Below, piece after piece: positions 34,997 to 41,865 of a DNA stretch of 41,865 bases. Positions within the stretch are counted from its first letter, which is position 1; the number at the start of each line of letters is the position of its first letter. The position numbers and the translations under genes were made by a program. The notes beneath the pieces were generated by a model that was not told the origin of the DNA, ran no database searches, and worked only from the letters and a program-made list of their open reading frames with translations. Source of the stretch: an uncultured Parvularculaceae bacterium (GTDB lineage Bacteria > Pseudomonadota > Alphaproteobacteria > Caulobacterales > Parvularculaceae); the NCBI GenBank assembly GCA_938015425.1, contig CALLPQ010000077.1:1-41865 (forward strand), written 5' to 3'.

Positions 34997-36895
34997 TTGT
35001 ATATCGTTGTGAGTGAGCCCACTGTGCCAAATAATCAACCTAATAATAGGGCCTTGAGAGGGGAGCAACCGAGTGTTGACCCTAGTTCTTATTATGCGCG
35101 CTCATGGATTGTTCGTACCTTTTTGGGTGTGTTGCCTGTAAAATCACGCAAATCCGCCCGCAACAAGATTGACGGATTTGGGCGATTCTTCGTTGATATT
35201 ATTGAAACTCTGGCCGTTAATGATCGCCGTCGCCGATTCTCCGCGCTGACGATGGCATTGATGCTTAATCTGGTACTGCTTTCCTCTATGGCGCTGTTTG
35301 GAAGGTTCAGGATTTTTATCCCGAATGCGCCCCCCAGTTCGATCAATATTTCATTGGTAAGTGAAGCTGCTGATCCGATTTATACGCAATTACGCAATCC
35401 TGACATTGCTTTGGAACAAGAAGAAGAACCTGAACCGGAGCCCGAAACCGAGCCGGAGCCTGAGGTGGTTGAGCCTGAACCGGAGCCGGAACCAGAAATT
35501 CCCGAACCCGAACCCGAGCCCGAGATTGCGGAGCCAGAACTTGAGCCAGAGCCAGAACCTGAGCCCGAAATTCCCGAGCCCGAGCCAGAACCGGAACCCC
35601 AACCAGAACCGGAACCAGAAATTACACTTGATGTGTTATTGGATGATGATTTGGCCGTGCCTGAACAGGCAGAAGAAGACCCTCTCATTCCTGATCCGGT
35701 TTTAGAGCGCCCGCAACCTCTTGATGGGCAATCCATTGCCGAACGTTTTGCGTTAGCGAGGGAAGCTGTCGAACGTCAGCAGCAAGAGCAATTAGCCCTT
35801 GCCGAGGCCGAGGAAGAAGAACAAGTTCAGGAAATAGAGCAAGCAGAAGATACGGACCAGTCAGAGCAAGCGGAGCAGGAAGATAGCACGCCTGAGGAGA
35901 CGCAAGATATTGCCGAGAATGAACAGCCGTTGATTGAGGTTGGAGAACGCGGTCCTGATGAGACGGCGGGGGATCAGTTGGCTGATGAAGATGAGTTAAC
36001 ATCTCCTGATGATGTTCAAGGTGACGTTGAAGTTGATGAAGCCTTATTGGCCGAATTAGAAGCTCTGGTTGATAATGATGAAACCGCAAATGAAGATAAT
36101 ACGGATACGGAAGACGAAGCTTTGTCTCCACCTCTTTCGCCTGAGGATATATTAAGGTCCCTTAGCCAACGCAACCAAAACCCTGATAGTCAATTGGCTC
36201 AAAGTGGGGATGATGCGTTTGATGAACCGGTTAGATTTGATGATCGACGTGCGGGACGTCTTGCGGGTCGGCCCCGATCGTTATTGCCACTGGTTGATTT
36301 GCCGACGATTGAAGGGGTTGAAGGTAATGAAAATACACCCCTTGGTGCATTTGCCGGTGCTTCAGGTGTTGTGGCTATTTTTTGTAAGGAACAATTCGAA
36401 AATCCTGACAAAATTGCCGAATGTGCGGGACGTGTACAGATTTTATCGGGTTGGCGCCCGGGGGATAGCGGAGAAGATTATTCAAAAGCGGTCGAATATT
36501 TGCGAGAAGCCCAGCGACGCGGACAAGGCACTTCGCCGCAATTTAGAAATACCCTTGGCGAGATTGTTGATGACCCCTTATTCGGGCCCGTTGATGAGAC
36601 AGTGTTGCAAGCTTTCCGTCGCCGCGTGCGGGCCCGTCAGGCTGAAAATGGTAACAGGGCAAGGGCTGATCAAACCAGCCGACGGTCACTGACTGATTTG
36701 GCGGACCCTTCGGCCGGATCAATCCACTCTGAAGAGAACGGTATTGATATCGGTCCGGGTCCGGTGGGGCGGCGCCCGGTTGAGCGTCCTTCTAGAACCA
36801 TTAGAGATGTTGAAAGATTCCAAAGGCGTGAGCGGGAAATTGAAGAGCGCTTGAAGGAAAGAGATAAAGCCTCTGAAGATGATGATAATGATTAA
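34997..36895 (+). CDS. TonB-like Glu-Pro-rich envelope protein
   Basis: A 632-residue protein I do not recognise as a named family. The only clear transmembrane helix is at about 82-101. It is followed by a segment resembling the start of TonB ([10 protein letters not shown]) and a long (Glu-Pro)n spacer (about 141-209), then a very acidic, low-complexity region (about 215-400). The C terminus includes a conserved-looking [18 protein letters not shown] and ILSGWRP block, then basic helical residues. Cytoplasmic N terminus and periplasmic C terminus are likely. No TonB C-terminal domain is obvious. The start is uncertain: TTG 34997 has AGGA at the right spacing, and GTG 35009 is the alternative. 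It is immediately upstream of xseA. Confidence 0.72.
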   Translation: MYIVVSEPTVPNNQPNNRALRGEQPSVDPSSYYARSWIVRTFLGVLPVKSRKSARNKIDGFGRFFVDIIETLAVNDRRRRFSALTMALMLNLVLLSSMALFGRFRIFIPNAPPSSINISLVSEAADPIYTQLRNPDIALEQEEEPEPEPETEPEPEVVEPEPEPEPEIPEPEPEPEIAEPELEPEPEPEPEIPEPEPEPEPQPEPEPEITLDVLLDDDLAVPEQAEEDPLIPDPVLERPQPLDGQSIAERFALAREAVERQQQEQLALAEAEEEEQVQEIEQAEDTDQSEQAEQEDSTPEETQDIAENEQPLIEVGERGPDETAGDQLADEDELTSPDDVQGDVEVDEALLAELEALVDNDETANEDNTDTEDEALSPPLSPEDILRSLSQRNQNPDSQLAQSGDDAFDEPVRFDDRRAGRLAGRPRSLLPLVDLPTIEGVEGNENTPLGAFAGASGVVAIFCKEQFENPDKIAECAGRVQILSGWRPGDSGEDYSKAVEYLREAQRRGQGTSPQFRNTLGEIVDDPLFGPVDETVLQAFRRRVRARQAENGNRARADQTSRRSLTDLADPSAGSIHSEENGIDIGPGPVGRRPVERPSRTIRDVERFQRREREIEERLKERDKASEDDDND

Positions 36896-36921
36896 ATTTT
36901 ATTTCATGTTGGAAGTTGATA

Positions 36922-38544
36922 ATGTCAAATGAACCAACCAACAGCCACGAATATTCCGTATCTGAATTATCTGGCGCTTTAAAGAACACGATTGAGGATA
37001 ATTTTTCCTTCGTGCGGGTGCGCGGGGAATTGGGCCGTGTGGTGCGGGCTGGCTCTGGCCATATGTATATGGATTTAAAAGATGACCGGGCGGTGATTAA
37101 CGGTGTTGTTTGGAAAGGGGTTGCGGCCCGACTGGCGATTGAGCCTGAACAAGGTATGGAGGTTGTGGCCTCAGGGCGCATGACAACATTTGCGGGGCAG
37201 TCACGCTATCAAATTATTATTGATGCCATAGAGCCGGCGGGAGCAGGCGCCTTAATGGCTTTATATGAAAAACGCAAAAAGCAATTGGCATCTGAAGGGC
37301 TTTTTGCAACCGAGCGCAAGAAAGATTTACCCTTTATTCCTTCGGTGATCGGGGTTGTGACCTCGCCATCGGGGGCGGTTATCCGCGATATTTTACATCG
37401 CCTTCATGACCGTTTCCCCACCCGGGTTCTGGTGTGGCCAACATTGGTTCAAGGTAAGCAAGCAGAAAAACAGATTATTGCAGCGATTAAAGGATTTAAT
37501 CGTCTTGAGCCCGATGCAAAAGTGCCGCGGCCTGATGTGATCATCGTTGCGCGTGGGGGTGGGTCTTTAGAAGATTTATGGTGTTTTAATGAAGAAGGGG
37601 TGGCGCGGGCTGCAGCTGCCAGTGATATTCCCTTAATCTCTGCGGTGGGGCACGAAACCGATACGACGTTGATCGACTATGTGGCTGATCAACGCGCCCC
37701 AACGCCAACAGCCGCCGCCGAAATGGCGACACCGGTGCGTACGGAATTAATGTCGGAAATTGTCAGTAAAGAGCGGCGTTTGCTGGATGCACAAACAAGA
37801 GTTTTAGAGGCTGCGCGTGCTGGCTTATTGGCGGCTGAAAGGGGCATCGGCAGGCCGGAAGATCTGATAGGTGCAAGCGTTCAACGGTTAGACCGTGCGG
37901 GAGACCGTTTGGCCAGTGCATTACGCGCGCGATTAGACCGTGCCCGTCATAAATATGGTGAGATTGGCGTTAAGCTGATGCCTAATGTGTTGTCGGCTGG
38001 ATTTGAAAATAGAAATGGACGCATATTGAGAGTGGGAGAACGTTTATCAGGCGTTATGAAAAGAGTGGTTGAGCGCCGTCATGATAGATTAGACGCTTTG
38101 TCTTTGGGCGGTGAGGCTTTGCACCGATCGCTGCAAAAACAATCTCAAGATATGGCCGGTCTTGGAACGCGATTAAAGGGAAGCGGTCTACGTGCTTTGG
38201 AGCGGCAGCACGTTAGATTGAAAGGTAGTGCTAAACTATTATCCAGCCTATCCCACCATAATGTATTGGAACGTGGTTTCGCCCTTGTGCGCAATGCAAA
38301 TGGTGACTTGATAAGGCAAGTACAATCTTTGGAGGAAGGGGAACATGGTTCTCTTGAACTAAAAGACGGTATACGGAATATAATATTTTCTAAACAATCG
38401 AGTGATCGACCTTTATCGCCTTCAAATACTAAAAAGCGGGCGGGTAAAAAAGCAAATGAGGCTCCGGCCCTTAAGCCATCAGCTAAAGCGACAAAATCAT
38501 CATCCATAACCCAAACGGGGAAACAAAAAAGCCTTTTTGACTAG
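36922..38544 (+). CDS. xseA: Exodeoxyribonuclease VII large subunit
   Basis: A 540-residue nuclease subunit that, with XseB, degrades single-stranded DNA in both directions. The N-terminal OB-fold (about 10-105) starts with SVSELSGALKNTIEDNF. The catalytic domain carries VARGGGSLEDLW (Arg211-Ser215 and beyond) and SAVGHETDTTLIDYVADQRAPTPTAA (cut here) with His244. A coiled-coil follows and then a long Lys/Ser-rich C-terminal tail. ATG 36922 has GGAAG just upstream; an in-frame TTG at 36916 is too close to that site. The extra C-terminal tail makes it slightly longer than typical. Confidence 0.95.
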   Translation: MSNEPTNSHEYSVSELSGALKNTIEDNFSFVRVRGELGRVVRAGSGHMYMDLKDDRAVINGVVWKGVAARLAIEPEQGMEVVASGRMTTFAGQSRYQIIIDAIEPAGAGALMALYEKRKKQLASEGLFATERKKDLPFIPSVIGVVTSPSGAVIRDILHRLHDRFPTRVLVWPTLVQGKQAEKQIIAAIKGFNRLEPDAKVPRPDVIIVARGGGSLEDLWCFNEEGVARAAAASDIPLISAVGHETDTTLIDYVADQRAPTPTAAAEMATPVRTELMSEIVSKERRLLDAQTRVLEAARAGLLAAERGIGRPEDLIGASVQRLDRAGDRLASALRARLDRARHKYGEIGVKLMPNVLSAGFENRNGRILRVGERLSGVMKRVVERRHDRLDALSLGGEALHRSLQKQSQDMAGLGTRLKGSGLRALERQHVRLKGSAKLLSSLSHHNVLERGFALVRNANGDLIRQVQSLEEGEHGSLELKDGIRNIIFSKQSSDRPLSPSNTKKRAGKKANEAPALKPSAKATKSSSITQTGKQKSLFD

Positions 38545-38592
38545 TTTCAAGTCAGGCTTTGAAATTATGTTTACGCGGGTTAGAGAATTTAA

Positions 38593-39303
38593 ATGATGGA
38601 TGCAATCATTAACTTTATCATGGACGCGGTGGGACAACGCCCCGTCGAGATTGTGGCCGTGCTGCTGGGCTTGATCAATATCAGCCTATTGATTAGACGT
38701 TCAATCTGGAATTTTCCGGTGGGTATGGTCATGGTGACCTTATATGGATATATTTTTTTGCAGGAAAAATTATATAGCGGGGCTATCTTACAAATATTTT
38801 TCTTTACCATGCAGATATATGGATGGCTTTATTGGGCAAAGGGCTTAAGAGCCAATGAGGCCAATGGCGATATCGAGGGTACAGACGGCCAACAAAATAA
38901 CCATCAAATTAGTCGTGAAATTAACAATAGAAACAAACAACCATCTCAGAACAAACCGGCTTTGGAAAAAATAAGGGTCGCCAGATTATCCCCGGATGAA
39001 TATATTTATTATCTAGCCTTTGCTGTCTTGGGTGTTCTGGGTGTGGGCGGTGCAATGATGCGATGGACGGATGCGTCGCTTCCGTTCCCTGATGCAATGA
39101 TCGCTGTTTTCAGTGTAATAGCGCAATTTATGTTAGCGCGGCGTTTGTTGGAAAATTGGTTGGTGTGGATTTTTGTCGATATGATTGCGATCGGTGTTTA
39201 TCTGTATCAAGAGCTTTATCCAACAGCTTTTTTGTATGGTGTTTTTTTGGTGATGGCGATCATCGGTTATCGGCGCTGGTGCCTGCATGAAGAAACCGGT
39301 TGA
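38593..39303 (+). CDS. pnuC: PnuC-type nicotinamide riboside transporter
   Basis: A 236-residue inner-membrane PnuC family transporter that imports nicotinamide riboside (or a related vitamin). Hydrophobic segments are at about 17-35, 43-57 and 62-82, then four more after residue 135. The family signature is WNFPVG (39-44) and the closing ENWLVWIFVD...YLYQELYP (187-210). Between the third and fourth segments there is a long polar loop (about 84-130). No NadR-like kinase or NAD-responsive site is seen nearby. Two adjacent in-frame ATGs (38593, 38596) are possible starts. Its 3' end overlaps the convergent HAD gene by 44 bases. Confidence 0.88.
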   Translation: MMDAIINFIMDAVGQRPVEIVAVLLGLINISLLIRRSIWNFPVGMVMVTLYGYIFLQEKLYSGAILQIFFFTMQIYGWLYWAKGLRANEANGDIEGTDGQQNNHQISREINNRNKQPSQNKPALEKIRVARLSPDEYIYYLAFAVLGVLGVGGAMMRWTDASLPFPDAMIAVFSVIAQFMLARRLLENWLVWIFVDMIAIGVYLYQELYPTAFLYGVFLVMAIIGYRRWCLHEETG

Positions 39304-39901
39304 TAAAAGGATCAATCAGTTCGGCTTCCATCCCGAATTCTCGTGGACCTATTACATCGGCACTCTTTGTATCTCCAGTGAATAAGATATTGCTCGCGGA
39401 TAGAGCCAGTTTATCGCAAACCAGTTTGTAAATTTCAGGTTCAGGTTTTATATAACCGGTTTGATACGATAAAATAAGAGCATCGGGGTTTTGCGGTAAT
39501 GCAGCTATAAGGGGTGCCCCGTAAGGGTGCGCAAGATTGGAGCAGATGGCGATTTTATATCCCTGTTCTTTCAGGTAGAACCATAAATCGTTTATATGGG
39601 GACGAAGGCGTATTGAAGCCAATTCGATGGCCAACTCTTGTTCAAATGTTTGCTTGGCTTGCATCTTGGTTTGCGTCTTGGCTTGCGTCTGTGCGGGTGA
39701 GGGGTTTTGTGTTGCTAAATCCCACATAGATATGGGCTCGCGCATTATACGGTTTTTTATATCTACAACTTGTTCCGGCGTTAGAATATCGGGTAAATGA
39801 CGGAATGGCCGGCGTTTTTGGGTGATTTCGACCAAAGTGCCAAACGCGTCGAAACAGATGGCTTTAATGTTTGGATTGATAAGCATAATTTTCATTTCCA
39901 T
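39260..39901 (-). CDS. HAD-superfamily hydrolase
   Basis: A 213-residue haloacid-dehalogenase-fold hydrolase, probably a small phosphatase. Motif I is CFDAFGTL with the nucleophile Asp18; the usual second Asp is a Phe20, as in the haloacid-dehalogenase (type II) branch. Motif II is Ser121 in ICSN, motif III is Lys152 in YIKPEPE and motif IV is Asp177/Asp182 in GDTKSADV. Residues 72-83 form an in-frame three-copy repeat (TQAK/TQTK/MQAK). It has an HAD subfamily I cap region at about 30-110. The last 44 bases overlap the pnuC 3' end. The substrate is not predictable. Confidence 0.83.
   Translation of the reverse strand: MEMKIMLINPNIKAICFDAFGTLVEITQKRRPFRHLPDILTPEQVVDIKNRIMREPISMWDLATQNPSPAQTQAKTQTKMQAKQTFEQELAIELASIRLRPHINDLWFYLKEQGYKIAICSNLAHPYGAPLIAALPQNPDALILSYQTGYIKPEPEIYKLVCDKLALSASNILFTGDTKSADVIGPREFGMEAELIDPFINRFLHAGTSADNR
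39653..39688 (-). repeat. Three-copy 12-bp in-frame tandem repeat
   Basis: CTTGGCTTGCAT, CTTGGTTTGCGT and CTTGGCTTGCGT lie head to tail within the HAD gene, each encoding four residues (x-Q-A/T-K). It lies in the cap region. Copy number changes would keep the reading frame. Confidence 0.8.
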
Positions 39902-39938
39902 ACAGGGTGATCTTTAATAGGCATCACCATGGAATAGT

Positions 39939-39967
39939 GGCCCTTTGACGTTATGGGTCAAAGGGCC
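39939..39967 (-). terminator. Perfect 11-bp inverted repeat after the M28 peptidase
   Basis: GGCCCTTTGAC (39939-39949) and GTCAAAGGGCC (39957-39967) form a GC-rich hairpin with a seven-base loop, 33 bases after the minus-strand peptidase stop. No uridine tract follows, but it is stable and probably marks the end of the peptidase transcript before the HAD gene. Confidence 0.6.
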
Positions 39968-40000
39968 GCCATCAATATTAAATTGCGTATATCAAGGTAT

Positions 40001-41380
40001 TTAATATCCACCAAAGCTTCCCATGGGTCCAGGGAAGACAACAGGGCTTTCATGACCGTCTTCTGCAACCGAGGCGACCCCGAAATAATAATTATCAATC
40101 ACGATATTCTTGAGGGTGAACTCGGTGACGTCGCCGACATAACGGCTATACCGCCATTGGTTTTCGTCGGTTAGGCGCCAGTAAATCTTATAGCCTTTTA
40201 GGTTTTTAGCGGCTTTGCCTTTTGGGCGCTCCCATTTCAACGTTGTTGATGGCCGCACAGCCCCTTCGATTGTTACATTTGCAGGGAAGGGCGGGGCATA
40301 AGCCGCGGAAGCGAGGGTTACAATATTAAGGGCTGTCAATTTTGCATTAAAAGCAAAATCAACGCCTTCAATAATATCGCCATATGGTCTGCCGTCTTCT
40401 GTCCTTATGTCTTGGTGCTGACGGTCATAATGTTCGTGGGCTTCCATGATCCGAACACCGGGGAAACCAGCTTCATTAAAGGGGCGGTGGTGACCGCCGC
40501 GACCAAAGCGATCTAGGCGGTAAATCATCATTACATCCAAGTTAGGGATATATTGATCCGCTAACCGATCAATATAACGGGCAAGATTGCGTGAAGGACT
40601 ATCGACCTCGCCGCCAGAAAAGCGCCTGATGCGGGCTTCTTGCGGTGTTTCGACAAATCGGGTCCCTTCCGAAAAAACACGGGCCACCGAATTATTGATG
40701 ACGCCATCAATACCGGCAATGTTGCCGATCATATCGTTGTTCACAACGCCTTTAATGTTCCAGCCTTCTTTTTTGGCATATTCAGCAAGAATTTTACCGC
40801 CAAATAACCCTTGTTCCTCACCAGAAAGACCAGCGTAAACGATTGTTCCGGGAAATTTATATTTGGTGAGGACGCGGGCGGCTTCTAATGTGCCGGCAAG
40901 TCCGGAGGCATTGTCGTTTGCGCCGGGGCTGGCAGAAGTGAAATCTAACGGATCTGAAACGCGGCTGTCTATGTCACCGGTCATCATGATAATCCGGTTA
41001 GGATCTAGTGATCCCCGTTGAATGGCCACCACATTGACCACCTCGGTCCGGTTAGGAATGCGGGGTTCCCCTTCGACAAAGTCACCTACATAAATCACTT
41101 CAAGGCAGCCGCCACATTCTTTAGAGATTGCCTCGAACTCAGCCTTGATCCAACGTCGTGCTGCGCCGATGCCTTGAGTTTGTGATTTTGTATCAGATAA
41201 AGTATGGCGGGTACCAAAACTGACTAAGGTTTTGACATCTTGTTCAAGGCGATCTGGTGAAACGGCTTCGACTTGATCATGGAGGCGGCTATCGTCTTGT
41301 ATCATTGCCATTGTCGGGCCAGCTGATAGGGCTAATCCTGCTAATAGGGTTATGCATGCGGTTTGCAAGGGTCTTATCAT
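40001..41380 (-). CDS. Secreted M28 peptidase with FnIII-like domain
   Basis: A 459-residue exported protein. The signal peptide is at about 1-26. The M28 (aminopeptidase Y-type) zinc peptidase domain follows, and a C-terminal FnIII-like domain runs from about 365 to 455 (the TLKWERP and YKIYWRLTDENQWRYS pattern). Visible metal-site elements are GAND (Asp156), SGEEQG (Glu188-189), NND (Asp216) and HEH (His315/His317). The first zinc ligand is normally His in a GHxDS motif, but here the sequence is GDIDS, with Asp136 in that position. The aminopeptidase might be altered in metal preference or catalytically weak. It is monocistronic on the minus strand. Confidence 0.88.
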   Translation of the reverse strand: MIRPLQTACITLLAGLALSAGPTMAMIQDDSRLHDQVEAVSPDRLEQDVKTLVSFGTRHTLSDTKSQTQGIGAARRWIKAEFEAISKECGGCLEVIYVGDFVEGEPRIPNRTEVVNVVAIQRGSLDPNRIIMMTGDIDSRVSDPLDFTSASPGANDNASGLAGTLEAARVLTKYKFPGTIVYAGLSGEEQGLFGGKILAEYAKKEGWNIKGVVNNDMIGNIAGIDGVINNSVARVFSEGTRFVETPQEARIRRFSGGEVDSPSRNLARYIDRLADQYIPNLDVMMIYRLDRFGRGGHHRPFNEAGFPGVRIMEAHEHYDRQHQDIRTEDGRPYGDIIEGVDFAFNAKLTALNIVTLASAAYAPPFPANVTIEGAVRPSTTLKWERPKGKAAKNLKGYKIYWRLTDENQWRYSRYVGDVTEFTLKNIVIDNYYFGVASVAEDGHESPVVFPGPMGSFGGY

Positions 41381-41750
41381 TGATCTCTCCTTGGGGTCAG
41401 TTGCCAGAATAATTCGGCTAATTAGGGAACTAAGGATAATCTGGTCTCTTAATTAGGGTTGGTTCAAGTTGATTCTGCATTAAAATCCATGGCGGATAAT
41501 CAAGTAAATTTACGATTGTGCAACACTTATTAACGCTTTGTTATAATGCGATGCGATCATGCAACAGCTACCTTATTAAAAGCACTGTTTATCCCGTTTT
41601 TCCCCAATTAAGACTATATCTTCTTTAGTAAACCCGCTAACAAAAAGACTAAATCGATGATTCTAGTTGGAATTTCTTTTCAAATCTAATTTGGGCCACA
41701 ATCCCTACTATACTAAATAATGATCACGTAAAGCACCCTAGGAGGGCACT
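41381..41750 (+). other. 370-base divergent intergenic region
   Basis: This gap separates the M28 peptidase (minus) from the final secreted protein (plus). TAATTAGGG occurs twice as a direct repeat (41419-41427, 41450-41458). An extended -10 element is listed separately. Nothing else is recognisable; the rest is AT-rich. Confidence 0.5.
41539..41547 (+). promoter_or_regulatory. Extended -10 promoter element for the final gene
   Basis: TGTTATAAT (41539-41547) is a perfect TATAAT with a TG motif in the extended -10 position. The upstream -35 match is poor (TTGTGC or TGCAAC, depending on spacing). A start site near 41554 would give a leader of about 197 bases before ATG 41751. Confidence 0.5.
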
Positions 41751-41865
41751 ATGAAGAAAAAATCATTACTTTTTGCAACAGCAGCAATGTTGACGACGTC
41801 AATGGCGACGACAATTGCAGCTCACGCTGAAGATAAAACCCAAGGCCTATATGGATCTATTGGTG
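41751..41865 (+). CDS. Secreted outer-membrane-type protein (3' truncated)
   Basis: The first 38 codons of a protein with a textbook signal peptide: MKKKSLLFATAAM, a hydrophobic core, and a likely cleavage after AHA (about residue 26). The mature start EDKTQGLYGSIG resembles the first beta strand of opacity/OmpA-like outer membrane beta-barrels, where a YGSIGAG-type strand is common. A strong ribosome site (AGGAGG, seven bases upstream) suggests high expression. The rest of the gene lies beyond the window, so the family is tentative. Confidence 0.7.
   Translation, partial: MKKKSLLFATAAMLTTSMATTIAAHAEDKTQGLYGSIG

Noticed and set aside
35380-35736. Long minus-strand Gly/Ser-rich open frame opposite the Glu-Pro-rich gene.
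   Set aside because: It is the complement of the Glu-Pro codon repeat; low-complexity composition alone explains it, and no ribosome site precedes it.

Overview
This window looks like chromosomal DNA of an alphaproteobacterium with a moderate, AT-leaning base composition (judged by eye). The evidence is a DUF1150 gene, alphaproteobacterial-type rpmH/rnpA/yidC/engB and purD/xseA neighbourhoods, an isobutyryl-CoA dehydrogenase/HIBCH-type valine cluster, and two giant BNR-repeat lipoproteins of a kind I associate with Kordiimonadales, Emcibacterales and sphingomonads. The order is a guess. I see no phage, integrase, insertion sequence, CRISPR array, rRNA or tRNA.

Left part (1-5 kb): a 5'-truncated HSDL2-like short-chain dehydrogenase is translationally coupled to a histone-deacetylase-fold amidohydrolase. 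A histidine phosphatase, xseB (exonuclease VII small subunit) and dxs (first step of the MEP isoprenoid pathway) follow. The ispA gene that I expect between xseB and dxs is absent. A strong hairpin closes dxs. Next come a DUF2855 protein (5.0-6.1 kb) and two paralogous 1.1-kilo-residue BNR/sortilin-like lipoproteins in tandem (6.3-13.2 kb). A minus-strand DUF1150 gene and a minus-strand PLP threonine/serine dehydratase follow.

Middle (15-24.8 kb): an unknown membrane-anchored protein, a DedA-like membrane protein, and a compact three-gene cluster (isobutyryl-CoA dehydrogenase-like, DUF1330, 3-hydroxyisobutyryl-CoA hydrolase-like) that fits valine catabolism. An NTF2-like small gene has its own leader hairpin and a textbook terminator. 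A minus-strand pair encodes a secreted TPR protein and a CxxCH cytochrome-like protein, separated by a perfect 13-bp inverted repeat. Then come a minus-strand ECH1-like dienoyl-CoA isomerase and an unusual 352-residue protein built from degenerate EF-hand-like modules with an internal duplication.

Right part (24.8-42 kb): a minus-strand set of TVP38/TMEM64 membrane protein, flavin disulfide oxidoreductase and orphan histidine kinase. Divergent from it is the ribosome/translocation block rpmH-rnpA-yidC-engB. A voltage-sensor ion channel and purD lie on the minus strand. A TonB-like, Glu-Pro-rich envelope protein lies divergently from purD and is followed by xseA and pnuC. A HAD hydrolase (overlapping the pnuC tail) and a secreted M28 peptidase with a C-terminal FnIII-like domain are on the minus strand. 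The window ends inside a secreted, probably outer-membrane, protein.

Most of the window is ordinary core and accessory metabolism. The least explained items are the EF-hand-like modular protein, the TPR/cytochrome pair, the TonB-like protein next to xseA, the two BNR lipoproteins, and an A-B-B-A arrangement of 10-bp direct repeats upstream of rpmH. I found nothing that I can defend as a wholly new system.
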